Shown here in pieces: positions 6,975-15,054 of a stretch of 19,669 bases of DNA. The notes beneath the pieces are model-generated. The model had not been told where the DNA came from and did no database searches. It saw only the letters and a program-made list of their open reading frames with translations. The position numbers and the translations under genes are program-made. This DNA is from JAHFPN01 sp963765745 (GTDB lineage Bacteria > Pseudomonadota > Alphaproteobacteria > Rhizobiales > Xanthobacteraceae), in contig CAVXXM010000002.1 of assembly GCA_963765745.1 (NCBI GenBank), positions 1 through 19,669 of the forward strand. The letters run 5' to 3'. Every line of letters begins with the position of its first letter. The stretch's first letter is position 1.

Positions 6975-7727
6975 ATGGCAAGGAAGCTGGAACGCAAACC
7001 TCGGCGTGCGAGCAACGGATTAAAGCGCAAGGCAACCGCCCTCCACGACAAGCATTTCCCCGGTGAAAGTGCCGCCTACCGCAAGGCGCGAAACGTTCTG
7101 TTGCGCTCCGAGATCGAGTTGCGCCGCCAAATCGAACGCGTCGCGGCCACGCGGCGGAAGCTTCCGCTGGGCGGAATAGTGCCCGAGGACTACGCTTTTG
7201 AAGAAGGTGCCGCCGATATCGCAGATACGACGACCATGCGCCGTGTGCGGCTTTCGGAGCTGTTCGGCGACAAGGATACGCTCGTGGCCTACAGCTTCAT
7301 GTATGGGCCGGCCATGGCCAAGGCCTGCCCGATGTGCACCTCGATGCTGGACGGACTAAGCGGTCAGGCGCCGCACGTCGCGCAACGCGCGAGCCTCGTC
7401 GTGATCGCGAAGTCGCCGATCGAACGCATCCGCGCTTACGCGCGCGAGCGCGGCTGGTCGGGGCTTCGATTGTTGTCGTCCACGAACAACACCTACAATC
7501 GTGATTACTTCGGCGAGGGCGGCGATGGCTCGCAATGGCCGTCGCTCAATGTTTTCGTCCGCCGCAACGGCAAGACCCATCATTTTTATCACACCGAACT
7601 TCTGTTCCCGCCCGCGGAGCCGGGGCAGAACCATCGCCACGTCGATATGATTTGGCCGCTGTGGAATCTGCTCGATTGCACGCCCGAGGGTCGCGGCAAG
7701 GATTGGTATCCGAAGCTCGCGTACTAA
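6975..7727 (+). CDS. DUF899 family thioredoxin-like protein
   Basis: A 250-residue DUF899-family protein with a thioredoxin-like fold. It has an N-terminal helical region of about 65 residues containing ARNVLLRSEIELRRQIERV, then FMYGPAMAKACPMCTSMLDG, where the CPMC pair is the probable redox motif. The C-terminal part has YNRDYFGEGGDGSQWPSLNV and HHFYHTELLFPP, and ends with WNLLDCTPEGRG, all typical of the family. The ribosome site is GGGAG at about 6962-6966. The gene stands alone after the TfoX-domain gene, with an ArsR-like palindrome in its leader. Other DUF899 genes are often near ArsR regulators and SRPBCC-domain genes, but neither is present here. The substrate is unknown; a disulphide or peroxide-related role is only suggested by the cysteines. 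Confidence 0.85.
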   Translation: MARKLERKPRRASNGLKRKATALHDKHFPGESAAYRKARNVLLRSEIELRRQIERVAATRRKLPLGGIVPEDYAFEEGAADIADTTTMRRVRLSELFGDKDTLVAYSFMYGPAMAKACPMCTSMLDGLSGQAPHVAQRASLVVIAKSPIERIRAYARERGWSGLRLLSSTNNTYNRDYFGEGGDGSQWPSLNVFVRRNGKTHHFYHTELLFPPAEPGQNHRHVDMIWPLWNLLDCTPEGRGKDWYPKLAY

Positions 7728-7734
7728 CCCACGA

Positions 7735-7895
7735 GTCATTCCGGGACGGCGCGCAGCGCCGGGCCCGGAATCCATAAACACCGTCGGTGAATATGGATTC
7801 CGGGCTCGCGGGCTACGCCCCAAGTCGGCGGCAGCCGACTTGGGAACTGTTAGGCCGATCTCGGGTAAACCCGAGATCGGTGGCCCCGGAATGAC
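7735..7895. repeat. Composite palindromic repeat (copy B with extra hairpins)
   Basis: A 161-base element bounded by GTCATTCCGG and CCGGAATGAC, with the same inner pair of AATCCATA and TATGGATT as the copy at 4881. Between about 7822 and 7882 it carries extra sequence with two further perfect hairpins. One is CAAGTCGGC (7821-7829) with GCCGACTTG (7834-7842). The other is CCGATCTCGGG (7855-7865) with CCCGAGATCGG (7870-7880) around a TAAA loop. It occupies the space between the convergent DUF899 and usg genes, where its hairpins could also stop transcription from either side. Confidence 0.85.
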
Positions 7896-7903
7896 AGAGC
7901 AAT

Positions 7904-8173
7904 TCAATGCAGCCGGAACTCGCTGCCGATCGCGCGGATTTCTGCCGGCCGGATCAGGCGCGCATGCGCCACCGTGACTGAATGGACTGGCCCTTCGAGC
8001 TCGCGCCGCCAGAAATCGAGGAAGCGCGCCAGCGCCGGAAAGCGCGGAAACAGATCATAGTCCTGCCAGACATAGGTCTGCAGCAGCCGCGGATGGTCCG
8101 GCAGCCGATAGAGGATGCGGGCGGTGGTCAGCCCGTAGCCCTTCACTTGCTTCGCGAAGTCTTCCGAGTGCAT
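7904..8173 (-). CDS. usg: Usg family protein
   Basis: An 89-residue protein that matches the Usg family nearly end to end: DFAKQVKGYGLTTARILYRL, then LLQTYVWQDYDLFPRFP, ALARFLDFWRRELEGP, HSVTVAHARLIRP and the C-terminal SEFRLH. Usg was named as an open reading frame near trp/aromatic genes in other bacteria; its function is unknown. The ATG at 8173 is chosen because GGAG lies 6 bases upstream (8180-8184) and the length matches the family; a longer frame to 8227 adds an unconserved tail. Here it is not next to trp genes but between a DUF899 gene and groESL, divergent from groES. Confidence 0.88.
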   Translation of the reverse strand: MHSEDFAKQVKGYGLTTARILYRLPDHPRLLQTYVWQDYDLFPRFPALARFLDFWRRELEGPVHSVTVAHARLIRPAEIRAIGSEFRLH

Positions 8174-8355
8174 GCAAATCTCCACGTCCAGCAGCGCATG
8201 GTCGCCGCTGCACCTCGTCGAGAGCAAGCCGAACTCTTGGATTATTTGTGCAGTTTCAAGGCGTTAGCAGCATGAGCCGCCGATTGCTAGCAGTGCTCCC
8301 GCCGATGACTTTCCAGGTGCCGCAGCGCGCCGAATTAACCATCTAAGTCAATGCA

Positions 8356-8382
8356 TTATCACTCCCCTTCCCAGAGTGCCAA
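8356..8382. promoter_or_regulatory. CIRCE element (HrcA operator) upstream of groES
   Basis: TTATCACTC, a 9-base spacer, then GAGTGCCAA. This matches the CIRCE consensus TTAGCACTC-N9-GAGTGCTAA with one mismatch in each arm and the exact 9-9-9 geometry. CIRCE is the operator of the HrcA repressor, which controls groESL in many alphaproteobacteria. It lies about 120 bases before the groES start, in the expected regulatory position, so heat-induced derepression of the operon is likely. HrcA itself is not in the window. Confidence 0.85.
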
Positions 8383-8406
8383 AATTTGCTATTCACCCTC
8401 TTGCAG

Positions 8407-8434
8407 AGCTGGAGGAGGCCGACCATCTCCAGCT
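8407..8434. repeat. Inverted repeat in groES leader
   Basis: AGCTGGAG (8407-8414) and CTCCAGCT (8427-8434) form a perfect 8-base inverted repeat around a 12-base loop, between CIRCE and the groES ribosome site. It could fold in the leader transcript. There is no U-run, so it does not look like an intrinsic terminator, and it does not reach the ribosome site, so it is not an obvious thermosensor. Confidence 0.4.
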
Positions 8435-8501
8435 TAGGCGTCCCGCGCAATTCCTCGCGGCGTCAGAAAATGCTGCAATAACAAATGCTTGGAGGTTGCT
8501 C

Positions 8502-8819
8502 ATGAAGTTTCGTCCGTTGCACGACCGTGTTGTCGTGCGCCGCATCGACGCCGAGGAAAAGACTGCCGGCGGCATCATCATTCCCGACACCGTGAAAGAG
8601 AAGCCATCCGAGGGCGAAGTCATCGCCGTCGGCCCCGGCGGCCGCGACGAGGCCGGCAAGCTCGTGAAGCCGGACGTGAAGACCGGCGACCGCGTGCTGT
8701 TCGGCAAGTGGTCCGGCACCGAAGTGAAGCTCGACGGCAAGGATCTCCTGATCATGAAGGAGTCCGACATTATGGGCGTCCTCGAAGGCGTCGCCGTGGC
8801 CCGGAAAAAGGCCGCGTAA
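8502..8819 (+). CDS. groES: Co-chaperonin GroES
   Basis: A 105-residue Hsp10. It forms the heptameric lid of the GroEL chamber in the cytoplasm. MKFRPLHDRVVVRRI at the N-terminus, the mobile loop EEKTAGGIIIPD (18-29), VGPGGRDEAGK and the C-terminal DIMGVLEG are all standard. It ends in a short basic tail, VARKKAA, slightly longer than the Escherichia protein. The ATG at 8502 is supported by GGAGG at 8491-8495 and by homology; a frame reaching back to 8376 would add unrelated residues. It is followed by groEL after 93 bases, an interval that holds a repeat-like insert. CIRCE upstream indicates HrcA control. Confidence 0.98.
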   Translation: MKFRPLHDRVVVRRIDAEEKTAGGIIIPDTVKEKPSEGEVIAVGPGGRDEAGKLVKPDVKTGDRVLFGKWSGTEVKLDGKDLLIMKESDIMGVLEGVAVARKKAA

Positions 8820-8829
8820 TCGTCCCGCT

Positions 8830-8880
8830 ATCCTTTGAGACTCTGGCGCGTTCCGCGCCCTCGCGCCTCCGGGTGACGAG
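8830..8880. repeat. Repeat-like palindromic insert between groES and groEL
   Basis: Within the 93-base groES-groEL spacer, ATCCTTTGAGAC, the hairpin GGCGCG-TTC-CGCGCC and GGGTGACGAGAC form a short structured block. Its start matches ATCCTTCGAGGC at 1999 in 10 of 12 bases, and the layout resembles common alphaproteobacterial intergenic repeats. It would be transcribed between the two chaperonin cistrons and could affect mRNA folding or processing. Confidence 0.4.
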
Positions 8881-8912
8881 ACTGCAATGAAAACGAACGG
8901 AGCAAGACAACC

Positions 8913-10550
<1,638 letters not shown>

Positions 10551-10579
10551 CGCAGAACGACGACGTTCAATGATCGGCG

Positions 10580-10611
10580 GGCCCGGGCGAAAACCCGGGC
10601 CTGTTTCTTTT
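10580..10611 (+). terminator. Intrinsic terminator of groESL
   Basis: GGCCCGGG (10580-10587) and CCCGGGCC (10594-10601) form a perfect 8-base GC stem around a CGAAAA loop. It is followed by TGTTTCTTTT, a run of Ts on the plus strand. It lies 30 bases after the groEL stop. The oppositely oriented glycosyltransferase gene ends exactly at its edge; there is no T-run for that strand, so it should act mainly on groESL. Confidence 0.9.
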
Positions 10612-12125
10612 CAGCGCCCGAATATCCGCCGCAACGGCGGACCGCGATCCAGGGGATCGCCTCTCGGCCGCGCCACGCGATAGACGATGTAGGTATCCAG
10701 ATCGACGCCATATTCGCGGCGCGACAGGCGCGCGATCTCTTCCACCTCTTCATAGAGCCGGCGCACGATCGGCGTGTCGTCCCGGCGCGTATCCATTACG
10801 TATAGGAGAGGCCCGGCGAACGACGCCGCGCTCGGCTCCGGCGCGTTGACCCAGCGGATCCGCTCGGCGATCTCGATCACCGGCGGCCGCGACGGCAGAT
10901 AGAACGCGAGCCATCCGGTGGTCCGGTAGTCGGTCGTGATCACCGTGGCTGCGCCAATTTGCAGCCGCAACGCCTCCACCTGCGGCACGACTTGCCGCCT
11001 GCCCGGCGAAATCTGTTGGGCGAAAATATCGCTACGCCCGAGTGGTATGAGAAAATGGGAAGCATTGAGCCCAGTCACGAACATCATCGCGAGCGCGATC
11101 GGGGTCGCGAGCCGCCGCGACACGGTGGCGACAGGCGCCCAAATACCCCGCCATTCCATGCGGTGTGCCGCGGCTGCTGCGATGGCGAACGCCGCAAACA
11201 CCGGCACGGTCCAATGAAACAAGACCCTCTGATTCAGCGACACCCACAGGAAATAGATCGTGGCGGGCCAGAACATCGCGCCGATCAGCCCGCGCGCCGG
11301 ACCGCTCGCGCCGCGTCCGGCGATGAACGCGGCAAGCCCCATCATGCCGAGCACGAAAATGAAGGGTGTGGCGAACGCGATCTGGCCGCCGACATGCCCG
11401 AAGATGAAGTTCCTCGGGAAGCCCGGCGCGAGCCATTGCCCGCGCCCGGACTGCAGCAGAAACGAGGCCCAATCGTGCTGCCAGTTCCAGTAGACGACGG
11501 GAGCGAACAGGAGCGCTGCGACGAACCCGCCGAGCCAGGGCCAGGGACTGAGAAGCCAGCGCCGCATCTGCGGCACGATCAGCAGCCAGAGGCCGACACC
11601 CGCGCCCAGGAACAGCATCGTGTACTTGGACAGCAGCCCGAGCCCCACCGTCGCGCCCGCGGCAAGCCACCACGCGCCGCGTCCGGTCTCGATGACCTTG
11701 GCGAGAAAGAACAGCAGGAAAGCCGACGCCGCCAGCACCGGGCCGTCGGACGTCATCGTCGTGAATGAACCCGCGGTCGCAAGCATAAGATTGAAATAGA
11801 GCGCCGCCAGCGCCGCGAGCCGCGCGTCGCCGAACAGGATCTCCGCCGCCCGCCAGATCGCCCAGGTCGCGGCGAGCGCCACAAAGACCGAGCAGAACCG
11901 CACCCCGAGCTCCGTGTCGCCGGCAACGAGCGTGCCCAGCCGGATCAGGAACATGATCATCGGTGGATGGTCGTAGTAACCCGCGGCAAGATCCTTCGAG
12001 AGCAGCCAATAATAGGCTTCGTCGTAGAGAAGAGGAGACTGTGCGGAAAATATGAACCGGATCGCGGCAAGCACAAGAATGCCGATCACAACATTGCGGA
12101 CGAAACGGCTGTCCTCGCCGGTCAT
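10611..12125 (-). CDS. GT39 (ArnT/PMT-like) membrane glycosyltransferase
   Basis: A 504-residue polytopic membrane protein of the dolichyl-/undecaprenyl-phosphate sugar transferase type (PMT/ArnT superfamily). The first hydrophobic segment (about 11-27) is followed by PLLYDEAYYW with the DE pair at 35-36, the usual acidic catalytic motif in the first outer loop, then GYYDHPPMI. Roughly ten more hydrophobic segments follow (for example AALLFAPVVYWNW and ATPFIFVLGMMGLAAFIA), and a soluble C-terminal portion of about 130 residues. Such enzymes move sugars from polyprenyl phosphates to lipid A, proteins or glycans on the periplasmic side. It starts 36 bases after the MFS gene ends, so the two may be co-transcribed. 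The donor and acceptor are unknown. Confidence 0.85.
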   Translation of the reverse strand: MTGEDSRFVRNVVIGILVLAAIRFIFSAQSPLLYDEAYYWLLSKDLAAGYYDHPPMIMFLIRLGTLVAGDTELGVRFCSVFVALAATWAIWRAAEILFGDARLAALAALYFNLMLATAGSFTTMTSDGPVLAASAFLLFFLAKVIETGRGAWWLAAGATVGLGLLSKYTMLFLGAGVGLWLLIVPQMRRWLLSPWPWLGGFVAALLFAPVVYWNWQHDWASFLLQSGRGQWLAPGFPRNFIFGHVGGQIAFATPFIFVLGMMGLAAFIAGRGASGPARGLIGAMFWPATIYFLWVSLNQRVLFHWTVPVFAAFAIAAAAAHRMEWRGIWAPVATVSRRLATPIALAMMFVTGLNASHFLIPLGRSDIFAQQISPGRRQVVPQVEALRLQIGAATVITTDYRTTGWLAFYLPSRPPVIEIAERIRWVNAPEPSAASFAGPLLYVMDTRRDDTPIVRRLYEEVEEIARLSRREYGVDLDTYIVYRVARPRGDPLDRGPPLRRIFGR

Positions 12126-12161
12126 GAAACGGACTTTGGCATGACGCCACGCCGGTTCAAG

Positions 12162-13355
12162 TCATTCCGCCGGCTGCACGCGCGGACCGGATTCGACCCG
12201 CGACGCGAGCACCGCGATCCCCGCCACTGCGACCGCGAACAACGCCGCGCAGATGGCCGTCAGCAGCAGCACGAGGCCGAAGCCGCCGCGCCCGTGCAGG
12301 AACGCGATCGCGAAAACGGCAAGTCCGCTGGTGATGAAGGCGAGGAAGAAGCGCACCGCGAACACCCGCCCGCGCCAGGCGTCGGCCGTATAGCGCGCGA
12401 TCACCACGTCGCCCACCGTAACCTGCGCATAGATCGCCGCGATCGAAACCGCGAGCGCGACCAACAACATCGGGCCGGAGGCCATCGCCGCCCAGGCGAT
12501 GCCCACGAGCTGCATGATGCCGATGCCGGCGAACAGGATGTGCGGCGGAAAGCGCGATACCAGCCGCCCGACCGTGAGCTGCGCGATGCCGCCGAACAGC
12601 AGCACCATCGTGGCGACCGAACCGATGAGCGCGAGCGGGATGTCCTGCGCCAGCCGCTCGTCCACCAGCTTGGGCACCGCGACCGTGAGAATGTTGAACA
12701 CCAGCCCGCCCGAGAACGAAACCAACGCGAAGAAGCCGAAGATCCACGCCATCATGCCCCAGGTGAGCGGAACCTCGGCGATGCGCACGCGATCCGCGGG
12801 CTTTTCCTTGTGCTCCTCGGTCATCATCAGATACGCGATGCCGATCCCGGCGCACACGACCGCCGGCAACGCGAAAGCCGGCCGCCAGCCGAACGTCACG
12901 GCGATCAGTGCCGTGATGCCGGGCGCGAAGGCGACGCCCAGATTGCCCCACACGCCGTTGGTGGCGAAGTCGCGGCCGCGGTCGCGCGCATTGGCGACCA
13001 GCAAAGTGACGCCGACCGGGTGATAGATCGACGCGAACACGCCGAGCACGAGCAGCGCCGCTGCGAGCCAGAACATGTTGGGCGCCATCGCCGCCGCTGC
13101 CAGCGAAACGGCGCAACCGAAGAAGAAGATCGCGATCATCTTGCGCCGGCTCCAATGGTCGCCGAGCCAGCCCGAGGGCAGCGAGAACAGCCCGAACGCG
13201 ACGAAACAGGCAGTGGAAAGCGCGATCAGCTCGCCGTAGGAGCGATTGAGCTCGAGCTCGAGCCCGAGCACCACGGTCGGAAAAATCAGCAGCACATAAT
13301 GATCGACGAAGTGCGCCACATTGATGAAACGGAGATGGCGGCGCTTCTCGTCCAT
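12162..13355 (-). CDS. MFS transporter
   Basis: A 397-residue major facilitator protein. It has about twelve hydrophobic segments, and the loop between segments 2 and 3 carries a motif-A-like GWLGDHWSRRKM. VLGVFASIYHPVGVTLL and VWGNLGVAFAPGITAL are reminiscent of the fosmidomycin-resistance (Fsr) group of exporters, so efflux of a small molecule is a reasonable guess; the real substrate is unknown. The ATG at 13355 is preceded by GAGG about 6 bases upstream; a frame up to 13403 adds residues with no family similarity. It is upstream of and probably co-transcribed with the GT39 gene, and divergent from the BcsS-like gene. Confidence 0.88.
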   Translation of the reverse strand: MDEKRRHLRFINVAHFVDHYVLLIFPTVVLGLELELNRSYGELIALSTACFVAFGLFSLPSGWLGDHWSRRKMIAIFFFGCAVSLAAAAMAPNMFWLAAALLVLGVFASIYHPVGVTLLVANARDRGRDFATNGVWGNLGVAFAPGITALIAVTFGWRPAFALPAVVCAGIGIAYLMMTEEHKEKPADRVRIAEVPLTWGMMAWIFGFFALVSFSGGLVFNILTVAVPKLVDERLAQDIPLALIGSVATMVLLFGGIAQLTVGRLVSRFPPHILFAGIGIMQLVGIAWAAMASGPMLLVALAVSIAAIYAQVTVGDVVIARYTADAWRGRVFAVRFFLAFITSGLAVFAIAFLHGRGGFGLVLLLTAICAALFAVAVAGIAVLASRVESGPRVQPAE

Positions 13356-13564
13356 GACTGCCTCGGCGGGGTTCGGCGCGGGACTATAGCCGCGCGCCAC
13401 CACACGCGCTCATGCGAATTGGCTGTGGATTGCATGCATAAAAGCTCGCAGAATTTCGTGTAGTTTCAATGTTTTACAACCTCCGATTGGCTACATACAA
13501 GCCCTGATAGATAGAGCAGCGCGAGCAACCCTGCTGCCATCCACCACAGCGTGTAGTGGCGGGG

Positions 13565-14310
13565 ATGGGCATGGGAGTTCGCGGGGGCGCGATCGGCGCG
13601 GCGCTTGCGCTTGGCATCGTGTGCCTTGGCGCGGCGGCGTCCGCAGCCGAACAAGCGCCGCCTTCCGACTGGCTGACGCGCCGCCTGTTCTTCTTCGCCG
13701 GCATCGACATCGCGCGTGACACGATCTTCGGCTGGTCGGGGATCGTGGTCGCGCCGCTCAAACGCCTCGACGAGGACGGGACGCGGATTCGAATCTTCGG
13801 CGGCCATGGCCGCTATCGCTACGACACCGGCGCGGTGCCGGGCGGCGTCAACACGGGCCAAATCACGTCGGGCGAACTGCTCATCGGCCGGCGCATCGCC
13901 TTCGATGCGGTCACGCTCGTGGCCTATGCCGGTGCGCATCTGGAAATCACGCGCTGCAAGCGCCAGACCCGTCGAACCCGGTCGCCGGCACCAGTGCCGG
14001 ACTGAAGGCGTTGCTCGAAATCCATTGGCGCGCGTTGCAGAACTTCGTCGCCACCGCGTCCTTGAGCGCATCGACCGTCAACCGCTCGTACACGGCGCGC
14101 GCATCGCTCGTGCACGAGTTTCAGTCTGCGTTTCAGGCCGGAATCGAAGCGGCGGCTTTCGGTGACGCGCGCTATTCGGAGCTACGGGCCGGCGTTCTGC
14201 TGCGAACCAGGCTCGCGCCCGCGGAGCTCACGCTCGCCGCCGGCATGCTGTCGAATTCCGACAAGGGCAGCGGCGTCTATACGACGCTCTCGCTCTATGC
14301 GCCGTTCTGA
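13565..14310 (+). pseudogene. bcsS: BcsS-like cellulose-associated protein, frameshifted
   Basis: The sequence encodes a BcsS-type protein of about 248 residues found with bacterial cellulose genes in Hyphomicrobiales. It has a signal peptide (ALALGIVCLGAAASA, cleaved near the AEQ), then LFFFAGIDIARDTIFGWSG, GGHGRYRYDTGA and a C-terminal half predicted to form outer-membrane beta strands. The reading frame breaks near 13944-13946. After AYAGAHLE the first frame runs into ITRCKRQ and a stop at 14005, whereas adding one A to the AAA run restores ENHALQAPDPSNPVAG and joins the second frame through to the stop at 14310. A single lost A thus explains it. It may be a true pseudogene or a sequencing error. 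ATG at 13565 or 13571, or GTG at 13556, are possible starts. No bcsAB genes are in the window. The cellulose role is inferred from the family. Confidence 0.75.
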
Positions 14311-15054
14311 TCAGCCGCGGCCCAAGAAGGAAGGCTGCTGATTCGGCAAGATCGTGGCGTCGAACAGATTCACCTCCGGCGGCAGCGTGCACATCAGAAG
14401 CGCGATCCGCGCGATGTCCGCCGGATCCATCAGATAATCCTGCGGCGTCTTGCCCGGACCCGGCTTCGCGCCGGGCGTGAACCCGGTCGCGACCACGCCC
14501 GGATGGATCACCGAAGCGACCACGCCATAGGCGCGGCCGTCCAGCGTCAGCGAGCGTGTGAGGCCTTCGATCGCGTACTTGCTCGTGGTGTAGGCCGCCG
14601 AATGTTGCCGCGGCGCGCGCGACGAAATGCTCGCCATATTGATGATGCGGCCGCCCCCGCGGCTCTTCATGGCGCGAACCGCTTCCCGGCTGCACAGGAA
14701 CGCGGCGGTGAGATTCACATCGATCAATTCCTGCCAAGTCTTGAGCGTCAGATCCTCGATCGGTGCGCCCTTGGCCACGCCGGCGTTGTTCACCAGAATA
14801 TCGACGCGGCCGAACGCATCGAGCGCCGTCTTGAATAACGCGATCACCTCGGGCTCCTTGGTGACGTCAGTCGGCGCGGCGAGTGCGATCCCGCCTTTGG
14901 CCTTGATCCCGGCCGCTACTTCGTCGAGCGCTTCCTTCCGCCGCGCCGCGAGAACGACTTTGGCGCCCTCCGCCGCGAAGGCCTCGGCGATGGCGCGGCC
15001 GAGGCCGCTATTGGCTCCGGTTACGATCGCGACGCGATCCTGCAACTGTTTCAT
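14311..15054 (-). CDS. SDR family oxidoreductase at the end of the cox-type operon
   Basis: A 247-residue classical SDR. TGANSGLG is at 12-19, Arg38-Arg39 suggest NADP(H), NNAG is at 89-92, Asn114 is in DVNLTA, and the catalytic residues are Ser142, Tyr155 and Lys159 (YTTSK). Its C-terminus PSFLGRG resembles that of the SDR at 2076-2834. The ATG overlaps the stop of the upstream MoeA/MobA-like gene as ATGA, so it is the last gene of the cofactor-maturation operon. Its stop abuts the stop of the convergent BcsS-like gene with no bases between. Whether it works with the molybdenum enzyme or is simply carried along is unknown. Confidence 0.9.
   Translation of the reverse strand: MKQLQDRVAIVTGANSGLGRAIAEAFAAEGAKVVLAARRKEALDEVAAGIKAKGGIALAAPTDVTKEPEVIALFKTALDAFGRVDILVNNAGVAKGAPIEDLTLKTWQELIDVNLTAAFLCSREAVRAMKSRGGGRIINMASISSRAPRQHSAAYTTSKYAIEGLTRSLTLDGRAYGVVASVIHPGVVATGFTPGAKPGPGKTPQDYLMDPADIARIALLMCTLPPEVNLFDATILPNQQPSFLGRG

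Larger units (their letters stand above)
8174..8501. promoter_or_regulatory. Divergent usg/groES intergenic region
   Basis: These 328 bases hold no convincing gene. They contain the usg ribosome site (8180-8184), a CIRCE element (8356-8382), an inverted repeat in the groES leader (8407-8434) and the groES ribosome site GGAGG (8491-8495). A possible heat-shock-sigma-like pair, CTTG at 8400 and CCAT at 8423, has a plausible shape but is too short to trust. The frame covering 8376-8501 in front of groES begins at a GTG inside CIRCE and is not a likely N-terminal extension. Confidence 0.6.

Noticed and set aside
8285..8300. GCTAGCAGTGCTC as a second CIRCE arm
   Set aside because: No matching inverted arm lies at the 9-base spacing, unlike the clear element at 8356-8382.
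8272..8346. A 24-codon open frame upstream of groES
   Set aside because: It has no good ribosome site, no recognisable similarity and ends before CIRCE; chance is the simplest explanation.
8400..8426. Heat-shock sigma promoter (CTTG and CCAT) before groES
   Set aside because: The two short boxes are 19 bases apart, overlap the leader inverted repeat and lie downstream of CIRCE; too weak to list as a feature.
11967..13463. A 498-residue plus-strand frame opposite the MFS gene
   Set aside because: Its composition is almost wholly charged (Arg, His, Glu, Asp), as expected for the complement of a membrane protein gene.
13466..14071. A 201-residue minus-strand frame opposite the BcsS-like gene
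   Set aside because: The plus strand carries the recognisable signal peptide and BcsS-like motifs in two frames; the minus frame has no family features.
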